The notes below the pieces were generated by a model. It saw only the letters and a list, made by a program, of their open reading frames with translations, had not been told where the DNA came from and ran no database searches. This document shows, piece by piece, positions 5,910 through 6,356 of a DNA stretch of 6,356 nucleotides. The translations under genes were made by a program, and so were the position numbers. The stretch spans positions 1 to 6,356 of the forward strand of contig JAQBTI010000134.1 of the NCBI GenBank assembly GCA_027624995.1, in the 5' to 3' direction. This DNA comes from Chloroflexota bacterium. GTDB lineage: Bacteria; Chloroflexota; Dehalococcoidia; Lucifugimonadales; CATQGZ01. How positions within the stretch are numbered: position 1 is the first letter of the stretch; the number at the start of each line of letters is the position of its first letter.

Positions 5910-6279
5910 CCTTTGAGGCATCCGACTAACCAGATTCGACCGCGACTGGTTCAGGCGGAATACCCTAATCCACTTCCGGCCGCCTTAGCGGGCGGGAGCG
6001 CGTGCTCACATGTGTTCCGTTTCGTTCCGTCTAGCTTGGCCCCGACCGAAAGTGTGGTACCGGGCGGAGCGCGAGTGGTAGGGGCAAGGTACGCGATTGG
6101 GACGCGATGGTCCGGGTCCCCAGGCTTTAAGTTCCGGGCGGCCGCCGCCGTGTCCTGCGCATTCCCGTAAAAGTGTCTCATCAGAACTCGTCTTGTCTCC
6201 TTTGGCTTGGCGCTGAACGGCGACCTCCGGACTGAATTCCAGGTCAGGGGTCCTCGTGGAGGGCGCTAAACCCTAGAGT

Positions 6280-6293
6280 AGCACAGATGTGCT
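6280..6293. promoter_or_regulatory. small inverted repeat, possible operator
   Basis: AGCACA (6280-6285), GA, TGTGCT (6288-6293): a perfect 6+6 dyad with a 2-bp centre, the size of a dimeric regulator site. No promoter or gene next to it is visible in the window, so the role is a guess. Confidence 0.2.
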
Positions 6294-6356
6294 GTCTGAT
6301 CAAGGAGTGATGCACCTGGGCAGGGGTAGGAGTTAGGGGTCGTTAAGCAGCGAGCG

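Larger units (their letters stand above)
5831..6356. other. 526-bp stretch with no supportable gene
   Basis: Neither strand holds a reading frame with recognisable protein sequence; the longest frames (about 91 codons + from 5895, 76 codons - from 6181) overlap each other and match nothing I know. I found no tRNA, tmRNA, RNase P, SRP or 6S signature. What can be seen: G-rich and pyrimidine-rich hairpins at 5861-5909, a loose hairpin AACCAG/CTGGTT (5928-5951), CCGCC/GGCGG near 5981-5996, TTCCGT twice 10 bp apart (6015, 6025), ACGCGAT twice (6091, 6102), the dyad at 6280-6293 and AGGGGT three times (6246, 6322, 6335). It may be a decayed gene or the upstream region of a gene beyond the window. 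Confidence 0.6.

Noticed and set aside
5928..5951. tRNA-like fragment around AACCAGATTCGACCGCGACTGG
   Set aside because: GATTCGA resembles a T-loop, but no acceptor, D or anticodon arms can be folded around it.
5895..6181. Opposed open frames of 91 (+) and 76 (-) codons in the right-hand tail
   Set aside because: They overlap each other almost fully, have no convincing ribosome site and contain no recognisable motif.
6302..6336. AAGGAG followed by an ATG at 6310 as the start of a new gene
   Set aside because: The spacing is only 2 nt and the frame stops after eight codons.

Overview
The window (6,356 bp, GC-rich, roughly 60% G+C by eye) is compact bacterial chromosome carrying housekeeping and catabolic genes. 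The wording of several proteins resembles, from memory, homologues in Chloroflexota (Dehalococcoidia/SAR202-like): the tail of the tRNA nucleotidyltransferase, the fumarase variant with GSSIMPGKVNPVIPE, the PTER-like hydrolase, and a GTAGGGG...CCCCTAC intergenic palindrome. This placement is an inference and a search could overturn it. I see no phage, transposase, CRISPR or rRNA/tRNA gene.

Layout. Positions 1-931 (+) hold the 3' part of a CCA-adding enzyme/poly(A) polymerase-family gene whose start lies upstream of the window. It converges on fumC (928-2337, -), and the two stop codons share the four bases CTAG. Upstream of fumC on the same strand come a 31-bp near-perfect palindrome (2375-2405), a small gene of an uncharacterised conserved family (DUF6998-like, 2410-2903) that is split by a one-base frameshift, and an alpha/beta hydrolase (2912-3607). 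The hydrolase and the DUF gene look translationally coupled, and fumC may be read from the same transcript. An 88-bp divergent promoter region (3608-3695) separates this minus-strand unit from a plus-strand unit: low-specificity L-threonine aldolase (3696-4724) followed 50 bp later by a PTER-type phosphotriesterase-family metallohydrolase (4775-5830). The last 526 bp (5831-6356) contain no gene I can support, only weak hairpins, short repeats and one small dyad.

Function. Fumarase serves the TCA cycle. Threonine aldolase cleaves L-threonine or allo-threonine to glycine and acetaldehyde. The metallohydrolase has the complete binuclear metal site, with a glutamate where classical phosphotriesterases carry a carboxylated lysine, which is the PTER subgroup pattern. 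Pairing it with threonine aldolase hints at amino-acid or N-acyl amino-acid breakdown, but that link is a hypothesis.

I did not find a convincing undescribed multi-gene system. The points most worth a second look are the frameshifted, lower-GC DUF6998-like gene with a nuclease-like residue pattern, the palindrome abutting it, the aldolase/PTER pair, and the unexplained right-hand 526 bp.
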